Both the position numbers and the translations under genes were made by a program. Shown in pieces: positions 18,784-28,452 of a DNA stretch of 64,000 bases. Within the stretch, counting starts at the first letter, position 1; every line of letters begins with the position of its first letter. The stretch lies in NCBI GenBank assembly GCA_021813505.1, contig JAKAKI010000081.1:91234-155233 (forward strand), written 5' to 3'. The stretch is from a bacterium (GTDB lineage Bacteria; Zixibacteria; MSB-5A5; WJJR01). Below the pieces are notes generated by a model. That model searched no databases. It had not been told where the DNA came from and saw nothing but the letters and a program-made list of their open reading frames with translations.

Positions 18784-18809
18784 GCGTTATCCGGCGGGCA
18801 AAGCCCACG

Positions 18810-20318
18810 TTACGGCTTGAAGACCCCTTTGAATTTGACGACCGCTTCTTTCAGTTTCGCGTCGAGATCGTCGGTCAATTGGCCTTTCGTCTTCAGTGTA
18901 TGGCCTACATCGGGGTAGTCCTTGTGCATAAAGGCGAGGAATTCGCGCTCGAACTTGCGCACCGCACCGACCGGCAGATCATCGAGGTGGCCATTGGCGC
19001 CCGCCCAGATCACCATGACCTGATCCTCGACGGGCATCGGAACATACTGATCCTGTTTGAGCAGCTCGACCATGCGTTCACCGCGTGTCAACTGGCGGCG
19101 CGTGGCTTCGTCAAGATCGGAACCGAACTGGGCGAATGCCGCCAGTTCGCGGTATTGGGCCAGATCGAGGCGCAAACGTCCGGCGATTTTCTTCATCGCC
19201 TTGGTCTGGGCATTTCCGCCAACGCGCGACACCGAAATACCGACATTGATCGCAGGACGAACGCCTGAATAGAAAAGGTCGCCTTCGAGGAATATCTGAC
19301 CATCGGTGATCGAGATCACGTTGGTCGGAATATACGCGGTGACGTCGCCGGCCTGCGTTTCGATAATGGGAAGTGCCGTCAGCGAACCACCACCGAGCTG
19401 GTCGTTTAGCTTGGCCGCACGCTCCAACAAACGCGAGTGGAGGTAGAAAACGTCGCCGGGGAACGCCTCGCGTCCCGGCGGGCGGCGCAACAAAAGCGCC
19501 AACTGGCGGTACGCGGTCGCGTGCTTGGAGAGGTCATCATAGATGCAGACGACGTGACGTTTGGTGTAGAGGAATTCTTCGCCGATCGCGACACCGGCGT
19601 ACGGCGCGATGAATTGCAGCGGCGCCGGATCGGTGGCGGAGGCCACAACCACGGTGGTGTAGTCCATGGCGCCGTGCTTGCGCAGGATTTCCACGACTTT
19701 GGCCACGGTGGATGATTTCTGGCCGATCGCGACATATATGCAGTAAAGATCGTTGCCCTTTTGGTTGATGATTGTGTCGATGGCGATGGCCGTCTTGCCG
19801 GTCTGGCGGTCGCCGATGATGAGTTCGCGCTGGCCGCGTCCAATCGGAATCATCGAATCGATGGCCTTGAGTCCGGTCTGCACCGGTTCTTTCACCGGCT
19901 GGCGTTCCACGACCGAAGGGGCGCGGCCTTCCAGTGGCCGGAACTTGTCAGTGACAATCGGTCCGGCGCCATCAAGCGGCAGGCCAATGGGGCTGACCAC
20001 GCGTCCGATCAGGGCATCGCCGACAGGCACGGATGCGACACGTCCGGTACGGCGCACGGTATCACCCTCTTTGATATCGCGGTCCGAACCGAAAATTGCG
20101 CAACCGACGTTGTCCTCTTCGAGGTTGAGGATCATCCCCATGATATCGCCGGGGAAGAGCACCAGCTCGGACATCATGGCGTCCTCAAGCCCCCAGACGC
20201 GGGCGATTCCGTCGCCGACCTGGAGGACAGTGCCGACCGACTCCATGTCGAGGCGGCCTTCGTATTTGTCGATTTCGCGTGCGATGATCGACGAAACTTC
20301 TTCGGGTCTCAAAGCCAT
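18810..20318 (-). CDS. atpA: ATP synthase F1 alpha subunit
   Basis: The 502-residue non-catalytic nucleotide-binding subunit. Walker A GDRQTGKT is at 169-176, exactly the canonical position. The ATG at 20318 is chosen because GGAG precedes it by 8 nt and gives the standard [12 protein letters not shown] start; a GTG at 20333 would add five residues. A four-unit GTGGACNNN array lies between it and atpH. Confidence 0.97.
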   Translation of the reverse strand: MALRPEEVSSIIAREIDKYEGRLDMESVGTVLQVGDGIARVWGLEDAMMSELVLFPGDIMGMILNLEEDNVGCAIFGSDRDIKEGDTVRRTGRVASVPVGDALIGRVVSPIGLPLDGAGPIVTDKFRPLEGRAPSVVERQPVKEPVQTGLKAIDSMIPIGRGQRELIIGDRQTGKTAIAIDTIINQKGNDLYCIYVAIGQKSSTVAKVVEILRKHGAMDYTTVVVASATDPAPLQFIAPYAGVAIGEEFLYTKRHVVCIYDDLSKHATAYRQLALLLRRPPGREAFPGDVFYLHSRLLERAAKLNDQLGGGSLTALPIIETQAGDVTAYIPTNVISITDGQIFLEGDLFYSGVRPAINVGISVSRVGGNAQTKAMKKIAGRLRLDLAQYRELAAFAQFGSDLDEATRRQLTRGERMVELLKQDQYVPMPVEDQVMVIWAGANGHLDDLPVGAVRKFEREFLAFMHKDYPDVGHTLKTKGQLTDDLDAKLKEAVVKFKGVFKP

Positions 20319-20342
20319 TTTGTATTTCTCCACGATTTGTTA

Positions 20343-20378
20343 GTGGACGAAGTGGACTTAGTGGACGCAGTGGACGAG
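20343..20378. repeat. 9-nt-period intergenic repeat (GTGGACNNN x4) in the atp operon
   Basis: GTGGAC occurs at 20343, 20352, 20361 and 20370, each followed by a variable triplet. It lies in the short atpH-atpA gap. Confidence 0.75.
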
Positions 20379-20419
20379 GCACCGGTGATTGATGGAATCG
20401 GGAATGAACAGGTCATCGG

Positions 20420-20977
20420 TCAGGCTGCCTCGTGAACTTTGATGCCGCGCAACTGGTCGCGCAGACGGGCCAGGTCGTGGCGGACGGAATGGTCGATGAT
20501 TTCGCCACCGATGAGAACGACGACGCCCCCCAGGATTTCCGGATCCACTTCGAGCTTATGCCGGACTTTTTTCCCGCTGATTCGTTCGAGCCGGGCCACA
20601 ATTCGGTCGCGTTCCTGATCATTGAGCGGAACGGCACTGGTGATCGTGGCTTCAACGATGCCTTGCGCTTCATCCCACATCTGGCCGAACAACCGGATGA
20701 TTTCCGGCAGGTGGTCGGCCCGCGCTTTGTCGACGAGGAACAGCACGAAGTCACGCACCATTGGCTGAGCGACGTCTTTGAGCACCGTCCGCACCAGCGT
20801 GCGCTTCTCTTCGTCGGGAACTTGGGGAGCAGCGAGGAATTCGAGGAACCGGGGCTCTTTGACGAGCACATCGCGCAGCACCACGAGGTCGGCCCAAACA
20901 GCGGGCTCGGCTTGCGCCTTGCGGGCGAGGCCGAAGATGGCGGTGGCGTATTTCCCTGCGATGCGAGTTCCGGTCAT
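20420..20977 (-). CDS. atpH: ATP synthase F1 delta subunit
   Basis: A 185-residue peripheral-stalk protein linking the b subunit to the top of F1. The N-terminal helical bundle (GKYATAIFGLARK) and the C-terminal segment with DPEILGGVVVLIGGEIIDHS, typical of delta/OSCP, are both present. It lies 17 nt after atpF and matches the family length. Confidence 0.94.
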   Translation of the reverse strand: MTGTRIAGKYATAIFGLARKAQAEPAVWADLVVLRDVLVKEPRFLEFLAAPQVPDEEKRTLVRTVLKDVAQPMVRDFVLFLVDKARADHLPEIIRLFGQMWDEAQGIVEATITSAVPLNDQERDRIVARLERISGKKVRHKLEVDPEILGGVVVLIGGEIIDHSVRHDLARLRDQLRGIKVHEAA

Positions 20978-20994
20978 GGGCTCAGCCTGCTGCT

Positions 20995-21495
20995 TCAGTT
21001 GGCTCCGGAGATGGGAGCGGATTCGATTTCATCGACAAACCGGGCGATCAGGCGGCGCTGGGCATCTTGATCGATCGACTGCTTGATGATGCGCTCGGTG
21101 GCGACGACGGTCATGCCGACGATCTGATCTTTGAGTTCCACCCGGGCCTTGGCGAGATCACGTTGCAGGTCGGCACGGGCTTTCTCGATGATCTTGTGGG
21201 CTTCGGCACGGGCCTCTTCGCGGATTTCTCCGGCGATGCGGCGTCCGTCGGTGATCGCTTCCTGGATCTTCTGGCGCGCCTCAGCTTCGATATCTTTGAG
21301 TTGTGACGCGTAACGGGCCGCCGCATCCTCCGCCTCACGCCGCTTGTCGGCGGCGGCATCGAAATCGGATTTGATCTTGCGGCGCCGTTCTTCCAGCACA
21401 CCGAGAAGCGGGCCCCACGCGAAGCGCCGCAGAATCCACAGCGCGATCAGGAAGCCGACGATGTGAGTCAGAATCTGTGATATTTCGGGATTCAT
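20995..21495 (-). CDS. atpF: ATP synthase Fo b subunit
   Basis: A 166-residue peripheral stalk. One membrane helix (about 9-27) is followed by a long charged helix rich in Ala, Arg, Glu and Lys that forms the dimeric stalk. The segment GVLEERRRKIKSDFDAA after the helix is typical of the family. It is 90 nt after atpE. Confidence 0.95.
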   Translation of the reverse strand: MNPEISQILTHIVGFLIALWILRRFAWGPLLGVLEERRRKIKSDFDAAADKRREAEDAAARYASQLKDIEAEARQKIQEAITDGRRIAGEIREEARAEAHKIIEKARADLQRDLAKARVELKDQIVGMTVVATERIIKQSIDQDAQRRLIARFVDEIESAPISGAN

Positions 21496-21585
21496 GCCTG
21501 GTTTTCCCTTTCACCATCACGCGGCCGGAGCGCCATTGGCACACCTATCCGGCAGCGATCTGCGAAATTCTCCCCGCGTCCGCGG

Positions 21586-21819
21586 TCAGGCAATCCGGCC
21601 CTGCAGGATGAAGAAGGCGACCAGTGCATAGATGGTCAGCGCTTCGATCAGCGCGCAGCCGATGATCATGCCGGTTTGGATCTTGCCGGCGGCTTCCGGC
21701 TGACGGCCCATGGCGTCCATGGCGGCAGCAACGGCGCGACCGAGTCCGAACGCCGATCCCAGGGCGGCAATCGCCAGGCCGAGCGGAAGGGCAAACGATA
21801 ATGCGGTTTTGAAGTCCAT
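21586..21819 (-). CDS. atpE: ATP synthase Fo c subunit
   Basis: A 77-residue hairpin of two membrane helices forming the rotor ring. The polar loop is GRQPEA and the ion-binding carboxylate is E59 in CALIEALTIY. The ES/ET pair typical of Na+-binding rings is absent (EA instead), so a proton-driven enzyme is expected. The ATG at 21819 has AGGAG 7 nt upstream. A 9-nt repeat array lies upstream, between it and atpB. Confidence 0.96.
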   Translation of the reverse strand: MDFKTALSFALPLGLAIAALGSAFGLGRAVAAAMDAMGRQPEAAGKIQTGMIIGCALIEALTIYALVAFFILQGRIA

Positions 21820-21871
21820 GATGGTTCTCCTTTTGGTCAATAGTTCGAGGGTGACATGATTGCGCTTTGCC

Positions 21872-21898
21872 ATAGGTCCTATAGGACCTATTGAACCT
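21872..21898. repeat. 9-nt-period repeat between atpB and atpE
   Basis: ATAGGTCCT, ATAGGACCT and ATTGAACCT in direct succession, ending 6 nt before the atpB stop codon. Same type as the arrays at 14710 and 60823. Confidence 0.7.
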
Positions 21899-21904
21899 AT
21901 TCTT

Positions 21905-22765
21905 CTAGTGGTGCTCGGCGTGCTCCTCGTGGGTGGCAAGCATCATCGAGAAGTACACAGTTGACAGTAATGTGAACACGAGTGCCTGGATCGTGCCGGT
22001 CAGGAGCGCCAGAAAAATGAAAGGCAGCTCCAACGGAATACCGACTGGTGAGTGCATAAAGGAGACGGCCATGACACCGAGACCGACAAATGCGGCCAGG
22101 AGCACGTCCTCTCCCGTGATATTGCCGAATAGACGTAACGAAAGTGAGAGTGGCTTGGCGAGTTCGCCGATGATGTGGATCGGCAAATTGAGCGGAACGA
22201 GTATCCACTGCACGGTGTCGCGCGGGCTGCCCATGAGGTGATCGACGTATCCTTTGATCCCCTGCTTCCTGAGTCCGGCGTACTGGACGTAGAGGAAGAC
22301 ACAGACCGCGAGGGCGATCGTGGTGTTGATTCCGTTCGGGCCACCGGTCGGCGACATCATGCCGGGGATGAGCCCGAACATGTTCATGCACCAGATGTAG
22401 ATGAACAGGGTGCCCAGGAACGGCGTGTACTTCCGACCCTCCGGACCAAGAATACCGGCGAAGAAATCATCGAGTCCCTCAACCACCATCTCGAGGAAGT
22501 TCTGCAGTTTTCCCGGCAGAAGGCCGTGTTTGCGTGTGGCGGACCAGGCGACGATCGAGATAATGATCGCCACGGTGAAGGCGAAGACCACATTCTCCCA
22601 GTGGTGGAGAAACTGAATGAACGGCGAGTCGTGAAAGTAGTGCGACAGGAGCGTGATGACATTGGGCAGTTCGGGAGCGCCCGCCGGTTTGGCGGCCCCG
22701 CCCTCGGCGACGTGCTCAGTGACGTCAAGAAGTGGATAGAACATGGCGAGCAGAGCCGTCAGCAT
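21905..22765 (-). CDS. atpB: ATP synthase Fo a subunit
   Basis: A 286-residue membrane subunit forming the two proton half-channels beside the c ring. The essential Arg is R211 in SLSLRLFGN, and the conserved helix with ELAKPLSLSL and the final GTIQALVFTLLSTVYF segment are present. The C-terminus is His-rich (HEEHAEHH). Its start overlaps the stop of the AtpI-like gene by one base. Confidence 0.97.
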   Translation of the reverse strand: MLTALLAMFYPLLDVTEHVAEGGAAKPAGAPELPNVITLLSHYFHDSPFIQFLHHWENVVFAFTVAIIISIVAWSATRKHGLLPGKLQNFLEMVVEGLDDFFAGILGPEGRKYTPFLGTLFIYIWCMNMFGLIPGMMSPTGGPNGINTTIALAVCVFLYVQYAGLRKQGIKGYVDHLMGSPRDTVQWILVPLNLPIHIIGELAKPLSLSLRLFGNITGEDVLLAAFVGLGVMAVSFMHSPVGIPLELPFIFLALLTGTIQALVFTLLSTVYFSMMLATHEEHAEHH

Positions 22766-23181
22766 CAGGTGCGGGTCCCCAGAGTCTCAGGTGTCGACGC
22801 GGGGCGCTTGGCCCGGTCGTCAAGATGAAGGAAGATGCGTCCGGCGGCTTTCAGCGCGACAACCACGAACAGGATCGTAAATCCCGCGAGAAGTGCCAGC
22901 GGCGGGAACCAGCCTGAAGTGAGAATGAAATAGCCGCCGACATACAGAACCGGGAATTTGATGGCCGCCATAGTAAGGGCGCGGCGGCGATCGATGCCAT
23001 GCGGTGTCACCAGCGCGGTGATCACGCGCGTCAGTGCCCAGAAATTGCCGATGCCCCAGGCACAACCGACCAGAATTCCCCACGCGAATTCAATGTTGTA
23101 GTACAGTGCCACAAAGGCGAAGGCGAGCACACCCACGACGGCGGTGGCTCGCATCACCCGATGAAGGAACTCCAATCCCAA
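22765..23181 (-). CDS. atpI: AtpI-like ATP synthase assembly/membrane protein
   Basis: A 138-residue protein with four hydrophobic helices (about 10-28, 33-52, 70-88 and 93-112) and a basic tail. Proteins of this topology directly upstream of atpB belong to the ATP synthase subunit I family, thought to help c-ring assembly or Mg2+ uptake. Identification rests on topology and position more than on a motif. Confidence 0.7.
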   Translation of the reverse strand: MGLEFLHRVMRATAVVGVLAFAFVALYYNIEFAWGILVGCAWGIGNFWALTRVITALVTPHGIDRRRALTMAAIKFPVLYVGGYFILTSGWFPPLALLAGFTILFVVVALKAAGRIFLHLDDRAKRPASTPETLGTRT

Positions 23182-23197
23182 TTTGACCCTCGCGACT

Positions 23198-23449
23198 CTA
23201 CTTCTTTTCGGATCGCTCGTCGTCGCGCGAAGCTTTCTGGATCAATCCCCAGACTTCTTTGCCTGCTGCGATGAATCCCAGTATGATGAACAAGACCATC
23301 AACCAGGGATCAGTACCGAAACGACCATCCAGCCAGTGACCGATGACGTACCCGATGAGCGGCCCGAACATCAGGACAAACGGAATGGCGGTTAGAATCG
23401 CCACCGGTCGCATCCGTCGGCCTATGTCACCGCTCTTCGGTCGTGTCAT
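23198..23449 (-). CDS. atpZ: AtpZ-like small membrane protein of the ATP synthase operon
   Basis: An 83-residue protein with two membrane helices; GPLIGYVIGHWLDGRFGTDP between them matches the gene-1/AtpZ family. AtpZ and AtpI are reported to act together as an ion channel or assembly factor. It is the first gene of the atp operon; the 430-nt gap before it should contain the operon promoter. Confidence 0.8.
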   Translation of the reverse strand: MTRPKSGDIGRRMRPVAILTAIPFVLMFGPLIGYVIGHWLDGRFGTDPWLMVLFIILGFIAAGKEVWGLIQKASRDDERSEKK

Positions 23450-23879
23450 TGCCGACCGGCTGGTCCTCGCTTCGGCCTTCTGAACGCCCCTTGTGACTTA
23501 TTTCGCAAGGTCGCCGCCGAAGCGAAACACAAGTATTTGTGCGGAAAAGGCCCGAAGTCAAGGCGATTTTGCCCTGATTTCGCAAACGTATGGAGCGGTC
23601 GCATCCGACTGGGCTGGCCTCCCGCGAAGAACCCCACCATCCGTCCTGTCTGCGGCGCAGACTGGACTCCTGGTGGGCCACCGTGAGCTCGGAGTGGTGG
23701 CCCACCAAGAGCGGAATCGCCGAAGGCGATGGAGCGGATGGCGGGGTTCGGCGCGGTAGCGGTATAAATTTCAGTTCGCCTGCCGCAAAATGATTCGAGG
23801 CTTCGCCTCGAACGCGGGCGAGGGCGCCCCGCGCCACCTTCGCTAAGTCAGTTGCGCTGCGCCTACCAACGGGCCTCTA
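23450..23879. other. 430-nt gap between lpxD and the atp operon
   Basis: No gene is supported. It contains a fold-back element (23620-23757) and, nearer atpZ, GC-rich sequence where a promoter for the atp operon is expected on the minus strand. I see no clear hexamers. Confidence 0.5.
23620..23757. repeat. fold-back element family 2, copy 1
   Basis: Outer arms GAAGAACCCCACCATCCG and CGGATGGCGGGGTTC; inner arms CTCCTGGTGGGCCACC and GGTGGCCCACCAAGAG. The same architecture and nearly the same arms occur at 54936-55084, about 31 kb away. Confidence 0.75.
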
Positions 23880-24968
23880 TCATGTTAGTCTATCGGTGAA
23901 CGGGGTGAGCTGTTTCAAGCGGGCTTCGAGTTCGGCGATGCGCTTTTCGAGGCTGCGGATGGTCTTCACGTGCTCGGGGAGCGAGTACATTGAGGCGATG
24001 ATACGTTTTTGGCGGGAGAAGTCGACCGCGGGCGAGCCGAACTGCTGCCCGCCTTCCGGGATGGATTTGGCCACGCCGGATTGGGCGGCGACGACGGCGC
24101 CGTTGCCGATTTCGATGTGCCCGATCACGCCCACTTGGCCGGCGAGTGTAACGCGATCACCCAGCTTGGTCGAGCCGGAAATGCCGACCTGCGAGATGAT
24201 GATGCAGTCCTCGCCGATCTGCACATTGTGCGCGATTTGCACGAGGTTGTCGATTTTCGTGCCGCGTCCGATCGTGGTCTGTCCCATGGTGGCGCGGTCG
24301 ATTGCACAGCAGGCGCCGATCTCGACATCGTCGCCAACAGTCACACCGCCGACCTGGGGAATCTTATGGTGGCGGCCCTGGTAGGGAGCGTAGCCGAAAC
24401 CATCGGACCCGACGACTGTTCCGGGGTGAATGCGCACGCGATTCCCGAGCGTGCATCCGGGCAGGATGGTCGTAGTCGGACCGATGCAGCAGCTTTCACC
24501 GATAACCGATCGCGTTCCGACAAAGGAGCCGGCGAGTATCACACTCCCCGCTCCCAGCGTCACATCGTCCTCGATGACGCAGTTTGGACCAACATGCACG
24601 CCATCGGCAAGATGAACCCGCTTGCCGATCCGTGCCGAGCGGTCGACCCCGGGTTCGGGTGCGGGCGGCCCTGGATGGAAGACACGTAGCGCCTGCAAAA
24701 AGGCGTAGTATGGATTCGGATGAAAAAGCAGGGCGAGGCCCGGCGGGATGTCCTCGCTGTTGACGCGAAAGGCGGCGGATTCCGGCGGAAGCAGGATGGC
24801 GGAAGCGCGCGTCGATTTCAGATGCTGGCCGTACTTGGGATTGGCCAGAAACGTCAGGTGTCCCGATCCGGCGTCTTCAATCCCCGCGACACCGGTCAGG
24901 ACCGTATCGCCATCACCGACCAGCCGGGCTTGAAGTTGCCCGGCCAACTCCCGCAGAGAGACGGTCAT
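23880..24968 (-). CDS. lpxD: LpxD, UDP-3-O-acyl-glucosamine N-acyltransferase
   Basis: A 362-residue enzyme adding the second acyl chain in lipid A synthesis. The N-terminal uridine-binding domain (~1-100) is followed by a left-handed beta helix of hexapeptide repeats (~105-320). The catalytic His is H247 in LVQIAHNVQIG. The C-terminal helix (LPEHVKTIRSLEKRIAELEARLKQL, broken here for length: it begins at ~331) is coiled-coil. The start overlaps the skp stop by 4 nt. The usual downstream partners fabZ and lpxA are absent here. Confidence 0.95.
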   Translation of the reverse strand: MTVSLRELAGQLQARLVGDGDTVLTGVAGIEDAGSGHLTFLANPKYGQHLKSTRASAILLPPESAAFRVNSEDIPPGLALLFHPNPYYAFLQALRVFHPGPPAPEPGVDRSARIGKRVHLADGVHVGPNCVIEDDVTLGAGSVILAGSFVGTRSVIGESCCIGPTTTILPGCTLGNRVRIHPGTVVGSDGFGYAPYQGRHHKIPQVGGVTVGDDVEIGACCAIDRATMGQTTIGRGTKIDNLVQIAHNVQIGEDCIIISQVGISGSTKLGDRVTLAGQVGVIGHIEIGNGAVVAAQSGVAKSIPEGGQQFGSPAVDFSRQKRIIASMYSLPEHVKTIRSLEKRIAELEARLKQLTPFTDRLT

Positions 24969-25537
24969 TTGAGTTTGGCGAGTTCTTCGAACACCCGGTC
25001 GGTCAAGTCGAGCTTGTCTTTGGCGTACATGATCGGGCTGAACTGGATTCCCGCCGATGTCAGGTAATTCTGTGAACCGTTCAAGACGTAGTCAAAATCC
25101 TCGCCGACGGCGATGCGCTGAACCACGTCCTGAATCTTCTTCAGGATCGGCGAGGTCAGCTCGGCACGGCGTTTCTCGGCTTCGCCTTCGTACTTGGCCT
25201 TGGTTTGCATGAGATTCTGCTCCATCTGGGCCAGTTCGGTCTCCCGCGCCTTGCGTGTGTCGTCGGTGAGGATCAGACGCTGTTTGCGATAATCATCCAG
25301 TTTGTTCAAATACTCGGTCTGCAGGCTGTCGAAGTTGGCTTCCCAAACCTGCGCATCTTTTTGGAAGAGGTTCTCGGCTTCCTTGAATTCCTTGTATTCG
25401 CTGAGGATTTTGTCCAGATCCACCCAGCCAATCTTGCCGGACTGGGCTCTTGCACCGGGGACGGCGGCAAATGCCATCAGCATCAGAACCCCCAACAGAC
25501 AAATGAAGAATCGTGTAAACGTCGAATGTGTGGTCAT
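24965..25537 (-). CDS. skp: Skp/OmpH periplasmic chaperone
   Basis: A 190-residue exported chaperone that holds unfolded outer-membrane proteins. A signal peptide (about 1-32, ending GARAQ) is followed by the conserved start KIGWVDLDKILSEYKEF and a long charged coiled coil (tentacle) at about 50-150. GGAG lies before the chosen ATG. It sits between bamA (35 nt upstream) and lpxD, a classical arrangement. Confidence 0.93.
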   Translation of the reverse strand: MTTHSTFTRFFICLLGVLMLMAFAAVPGARAQSGKIGWVDLDKILSEYKEFKEAENLFQKDAQVWEANFDSLQTEYLNKLDDYRKQRLILTDDTRKARETELAQMEQNLMQTKAKYEGEAEKRRAELTSPILKKIQDVVQRIAVGEDFDYVLNGSQNYLTSAGIQFSPIMYAKDKLDLTDRVFEELAKLK

Positions 25538-25572
25538 GGTCTCTCCATCGAACGAGTTCAATTCCCCCAATA

Positions 25573-28011
25573 CTAGAAATTCCCTCCGAACTGAAAATGC
25601 GGCTTGAGCTTTCCCTTTCCAGAACCGCGCAGCGGGATGCCAAAATCGAAGCCCAGCGTCCCCATACCCGGCACCGTTAATCTAAAGCCAAATCCGTACG
25701 AAGTGTAGAGATTCGAGAAGGGCTTCATGAGGGAAAGATTGGTCCAGACATTTCCAGCATCGAAGAACAAGAGGCCGTGAATCTGCTCTTTGACCACCGG
25801 GAAGGTCAATTCCGCGTTCATGACAGCGAGGGCGCGGCCGGGGTAAGAGATGTAACGGCTGTAACTCCCGACATATCCGCCGGGGATCTGCCCGCCAATG
25901 AAACCGCCGCGGATGAGTCCGGGAATCCGTGTCTTGCCGGTCGTATCACTGAGTAATTGGGCCTGGATGACACCGTCGTCGTAGCCACGGATTGTGCCAT
26001 CGGAACGAATCCCACCGGCGCTTAGCAATTCGAGATATGGCACGGCATTGACCCCGGCATCACCCTGAATCGCCGTGAGTTTCCACGACGGGGCAAACGT
26101 CAGACCCTTGAAGATCGGAGAGTAATGGGCATAGCTCACCGTGTGTTTGACATACGACCACAGGCCTCCGAGTGCGCCGCCGGCGAATTCGATCTGATAT
26201 GAAAACCGCGAGCCATGCTCGGCAAATTCCGGTAGATCGCGGGAGTCCCGCTGGACCGTGAACGACGTCGCCGAAGTTGTCTGCGGCCACGGCTGCTTAT
26301 CGAGCGACGACACCTGGCCGCTGAAGTAATCTTTGAAACCGGTCGAGAAATCCTTGGCGATCGTGCTTTCCAGCCGATAGTCGGCGTAAACGCGGAAGTA
26401 ATCGTCGGGCCAGCGCAACCTCCGTCCAAAGCGGAGATCGAATCCCTTGCGCTTTTCGGTGTAATCGGTGGTTCCTGCGATGTAGGTGAGATCGACGTCA
26501 CGTGTCGTGTTGTACAGATCAAATCCAACGGTGGTCGGCGTATCGAGGAACCAGGGTTCGGTCAGCCCAATCGAATACGACTGGCGGCGCGCGCCGAAGT
26601 CGACCGAAAGATTCGCGTCCTGGCCGTTGCCGCCAAGATTGGGAATGCCGAGCGATATGGTTCCAACCAGCTTGTCGGTGCCAGAATAGCCGGCGCCGAC
26701 CTGGACCTGGCCGGTGGGTTTCTCTTCCACTTTCACCATCAGATCGACCTGGCCATCGGGCAGCACTTTGTAATCGGGATTGACGTTCGCGAAGTAATTC
26801 AAGGCCATCACGTTTCGCAGAGAACGCATGAGGCTCGAGCGGTGGAACACCTCGCCGGGGTAGATCGCCAACTCACGCCGAATCACCTTATCCTTGGTCT
26901 TGACGTTGCCTTCGATGTTGATCCGGTGCACGTGAGCCGGAACACCCTCGGAGACCTCACAACTGACATTGACCACGGAATCGACGGTCTTGGTGTCCTC
27001 GACGACCCGCGCGTAGAGATAGCCGTCTTCCTGATATGCCTGGTAAATGTTGCCGATGGACTTCTCAAAGCTTTCCTGATCGAAGACATCCCCCTGCTTA
27101 TATTCAAGGGTACGGCGCAGTTTGTCTTCCGTGAAGACCTGTTGCCCGGAGAAACTTGTCGTACCGAAGTAGTACTTCGGCCCTTCGTTCACTTCGAACT
27201 TCAGCGTCACTTTGGTCTTGGACTCGTTGAGGATGATCGTGTCGGAGACCAGGATTGCGTCGAGGAATCCGTTCTTCTTGTAGGTATCGATTATCGCCGT
27301 CTTGTCTTCGGCGTATTTCTCACGATTGAATTTGCCGCCGCCGAAGATCGATTTCAGAAAGCTGCGGGGCTTGTTCTGCATCTTCTTTTGCAGCGTCGAG
27401 TGGGACAGCTGCCTGGCGCTGTCAAAGATGATCGCTTCGACGGTGACCGGTTTATTCTCTTCGATTTCGAAGACAGCGTCGGCCTCACCGACGACCGTGG
27501 TCGGCTGCAACTGCGGTTTGACGTTGACGAGGAAGAAGCCCTTTTCCCGGTAGGCTTTGCGGATCGCAGACTCGGCATCCTTGAGCCGCTCCGGCGTGAT
27601 GGTTTGACCACGTTTCAAGCCGAGCTTGAAGTCCTCTTCCTTGATATCCTCGTTGCCCTTGAAGACCAGCTTGTCCAGTCGGGGCGCCTCGACCACCTTG
27701 ATGATGAGGTGAATGCCGCCCGGCTCTTGTTCGCCCAGGATCTTGACGTCATCGAAGAGTTTGAGGCCATAGACCTGGTGGATCGCCTGTTGGATGTTCT
27801 CGCTGTTGACCTTCTGTCCGGGAACGAAGCCGCTGTTGCCGATGATCAACTGGGCATCGGTCACCCGGTTCCCTTCGACGGTGACTTCGGAGATAACCTG
27901 GTCCTGCGCGAACGTGTGAGAGGCGCTCGTGAGGAGGAGGAACAACGCGAACACGGCGACGCCCCAGCCCACAGGGCGCCTCGCGGGTTTGCGGAGATGC
28001 GGATGGTTCAT
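25573..28011 (-). CDS. bamA: BamA, outer-membrane protein assembly factor
   Basis: An 812-residue Omp85 protein that inserts beta-barrel proteins into the outer membrane. Signal peptide to about residue 35 (SHTFAQ), five POTRA domains to about 440 (first one begins ISEVTVEGNRVTD), then a 16-strand barrel ending in FQFGGNF, the terminal aromatic signal. The conserved barrel-loop motif region (IRGYDDG, here in the VRGF/Y position) is present. A GTG two codons upstream (28017) is also possible; no strong Shine-Dalgarno favours either. It follows rplU by 44 nt. Confidence 0.96.
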   Translation of the reverse strand: MNHPHLRKPARRPVGWGVAVFALFLLLTSASHTFAQDQVISEVTVEGNRVTDAQLIIGNSGFVPGQKVNSENIQQAIHQVYGLKLFDDVKILGEQEPGGIHLIIKVVEAPRLDKLVFKGNEDIKEEDFKLGLKRGQTITPERLKDAESAIRKAYREKGFFLVNVKPQLQPTTVVGEADAVFEIEENKPVTVEAIIFDSARQLSHSTLQKKMQNKPRSFLKSIFGGGKFNREKYAEDKTAIIDTYKKNGFLDAILVSDTIILNESKTKVTLKFEVNEGPKYYFGTTSFSGQQVFTEDKLRRTLEYKQGDVFDQESFEKSIGNIYQAYQEDGYLYARVVEDTKTVDSVVNVSCEVSEGVPAHVHRINIEGNVKTKDKVIRRELAIYPGEVFHRSSLMRSLRNVMALNYFANVNPDYKVLPDGQVDLMVKVEEKPTGQVQVGAGYSGTDKLVGTISLGIPNLGGNGQDANLSVDFGARRQSYSIGLTEPWFLDTPTTVGFDLYNTTRDVDLTYIAGTTDYTEKRKGFDLRFGRRLRWPDDYFRVYADYRLESTIAKDFSTGFKDYFSGQVSSLDKQPWPQTTSATSFTVQRDSRDLPEFAEHGSRFSYQIEFAGGALGGLWSYVKHTVSYAHYSPIFKGLTFAPSWKLTAIQGDAGVNAVPYLELLSAGGIRSDGTIRGYDDGVIQAQLLSDTTGKTRIPGLIRGGFIGGQIPGGYVGSYSRYISYPGRALAVMNAELTFPVVKEQIHGLLFFDAGNVWTNLSLMKPFSNLYTSYGFGFRLTVPGMGTLGFDFGIPLRGSGKGKLKPHFQFGGNF

Positions 28012-28055
28012 CTTCACGACGGAGACTAATCCCCGCCAACGGCTGGACGGCCTGT

Positions 28056-28373
28056 TCAGGAGACGACGTCGGTAATGCGAACGAGCGTATGCATCTGCCG
28101 GTGGCCGTTTTTGCGCCGGTAAACCGCACGCTTCTTATGTTTGAAGACGATCAGTCTGCCGTCACGTCCCTGTTCGACGATTTCCCCAACGATCCGGGCG
28201 CCATTGACATACGGCCGGCCGGTGGCGGTTTCGTCGCCCTTGCGAACCAGGAGCACTTTTTCGAATTCGATGCGGTCGCCAGCGGCACCACCGAGTCGCT
28301 CGACCCGGACGACGTCACCCACGCCGACGGCGTACTGTCTTGCTCCGGATTCAAAGATTGCAGCCAAACTCAT
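28056..28373 (-). CDS. rplU: ribosomal protein bL21
   Basis: A 105-residue large-subunit protein that binds 23S rRNA. It has the family start AAIFESGARQYAVGVGDVV and end VFKHKKRAVYRRKNGHRQ. The ATG at 28373 has GGAG at the right distance; a second ATG sits immediately before it. Normally rplU is followed by rpmA; here the next gene is bamA, and rpmA is 27 kb away. Confidence 0.95.
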   Translation of the reverse strand: MSLAAIFESGARQYAVGVGDVVRVERLGGAAGDRIEFEKVLLVRKGDETATGRPYVNGARIVGEIVEQGRDGRLIVFKHKKRAVYRRKNGHRQMHTLVRITDVVS

Positions 28374-28423
28374 CATACTCTCCATTCTGCGACAGCCGGC
28401 TTCCATTGGCCGACGAATCTTCC

Positions 28424-28452
28424 ATTTTTGCCAATTTCTGCCCAATTGTCAA
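28424..28452 (-). promoter_or_regulatory. promoter of the rplU-bamA-skp-lpxD genes
   Basis: On the minus strand TTGACA (28447-28452) is followed after 17 nt by AAAAAT (28424-28429). It lies about 50 nt upstream of the rplU start codon. The -35 box is perfect and the -10 box matches at four of six positions. Confidence 0.5.

Noticed and set aside
21586..21819. sodium-driven ATP synthase
   Set aside because: The c subunit lacks the ES/ET pair and Gln ligand typical of Na+-binding rings; the carboxylate is followed by Ala.
26842..28029. 395-codon open frame on the plus strand
   Set aside because: Antisense to the POTRA region of bamA; its sequence has no domain-like pattern and no ribosome-binding site.
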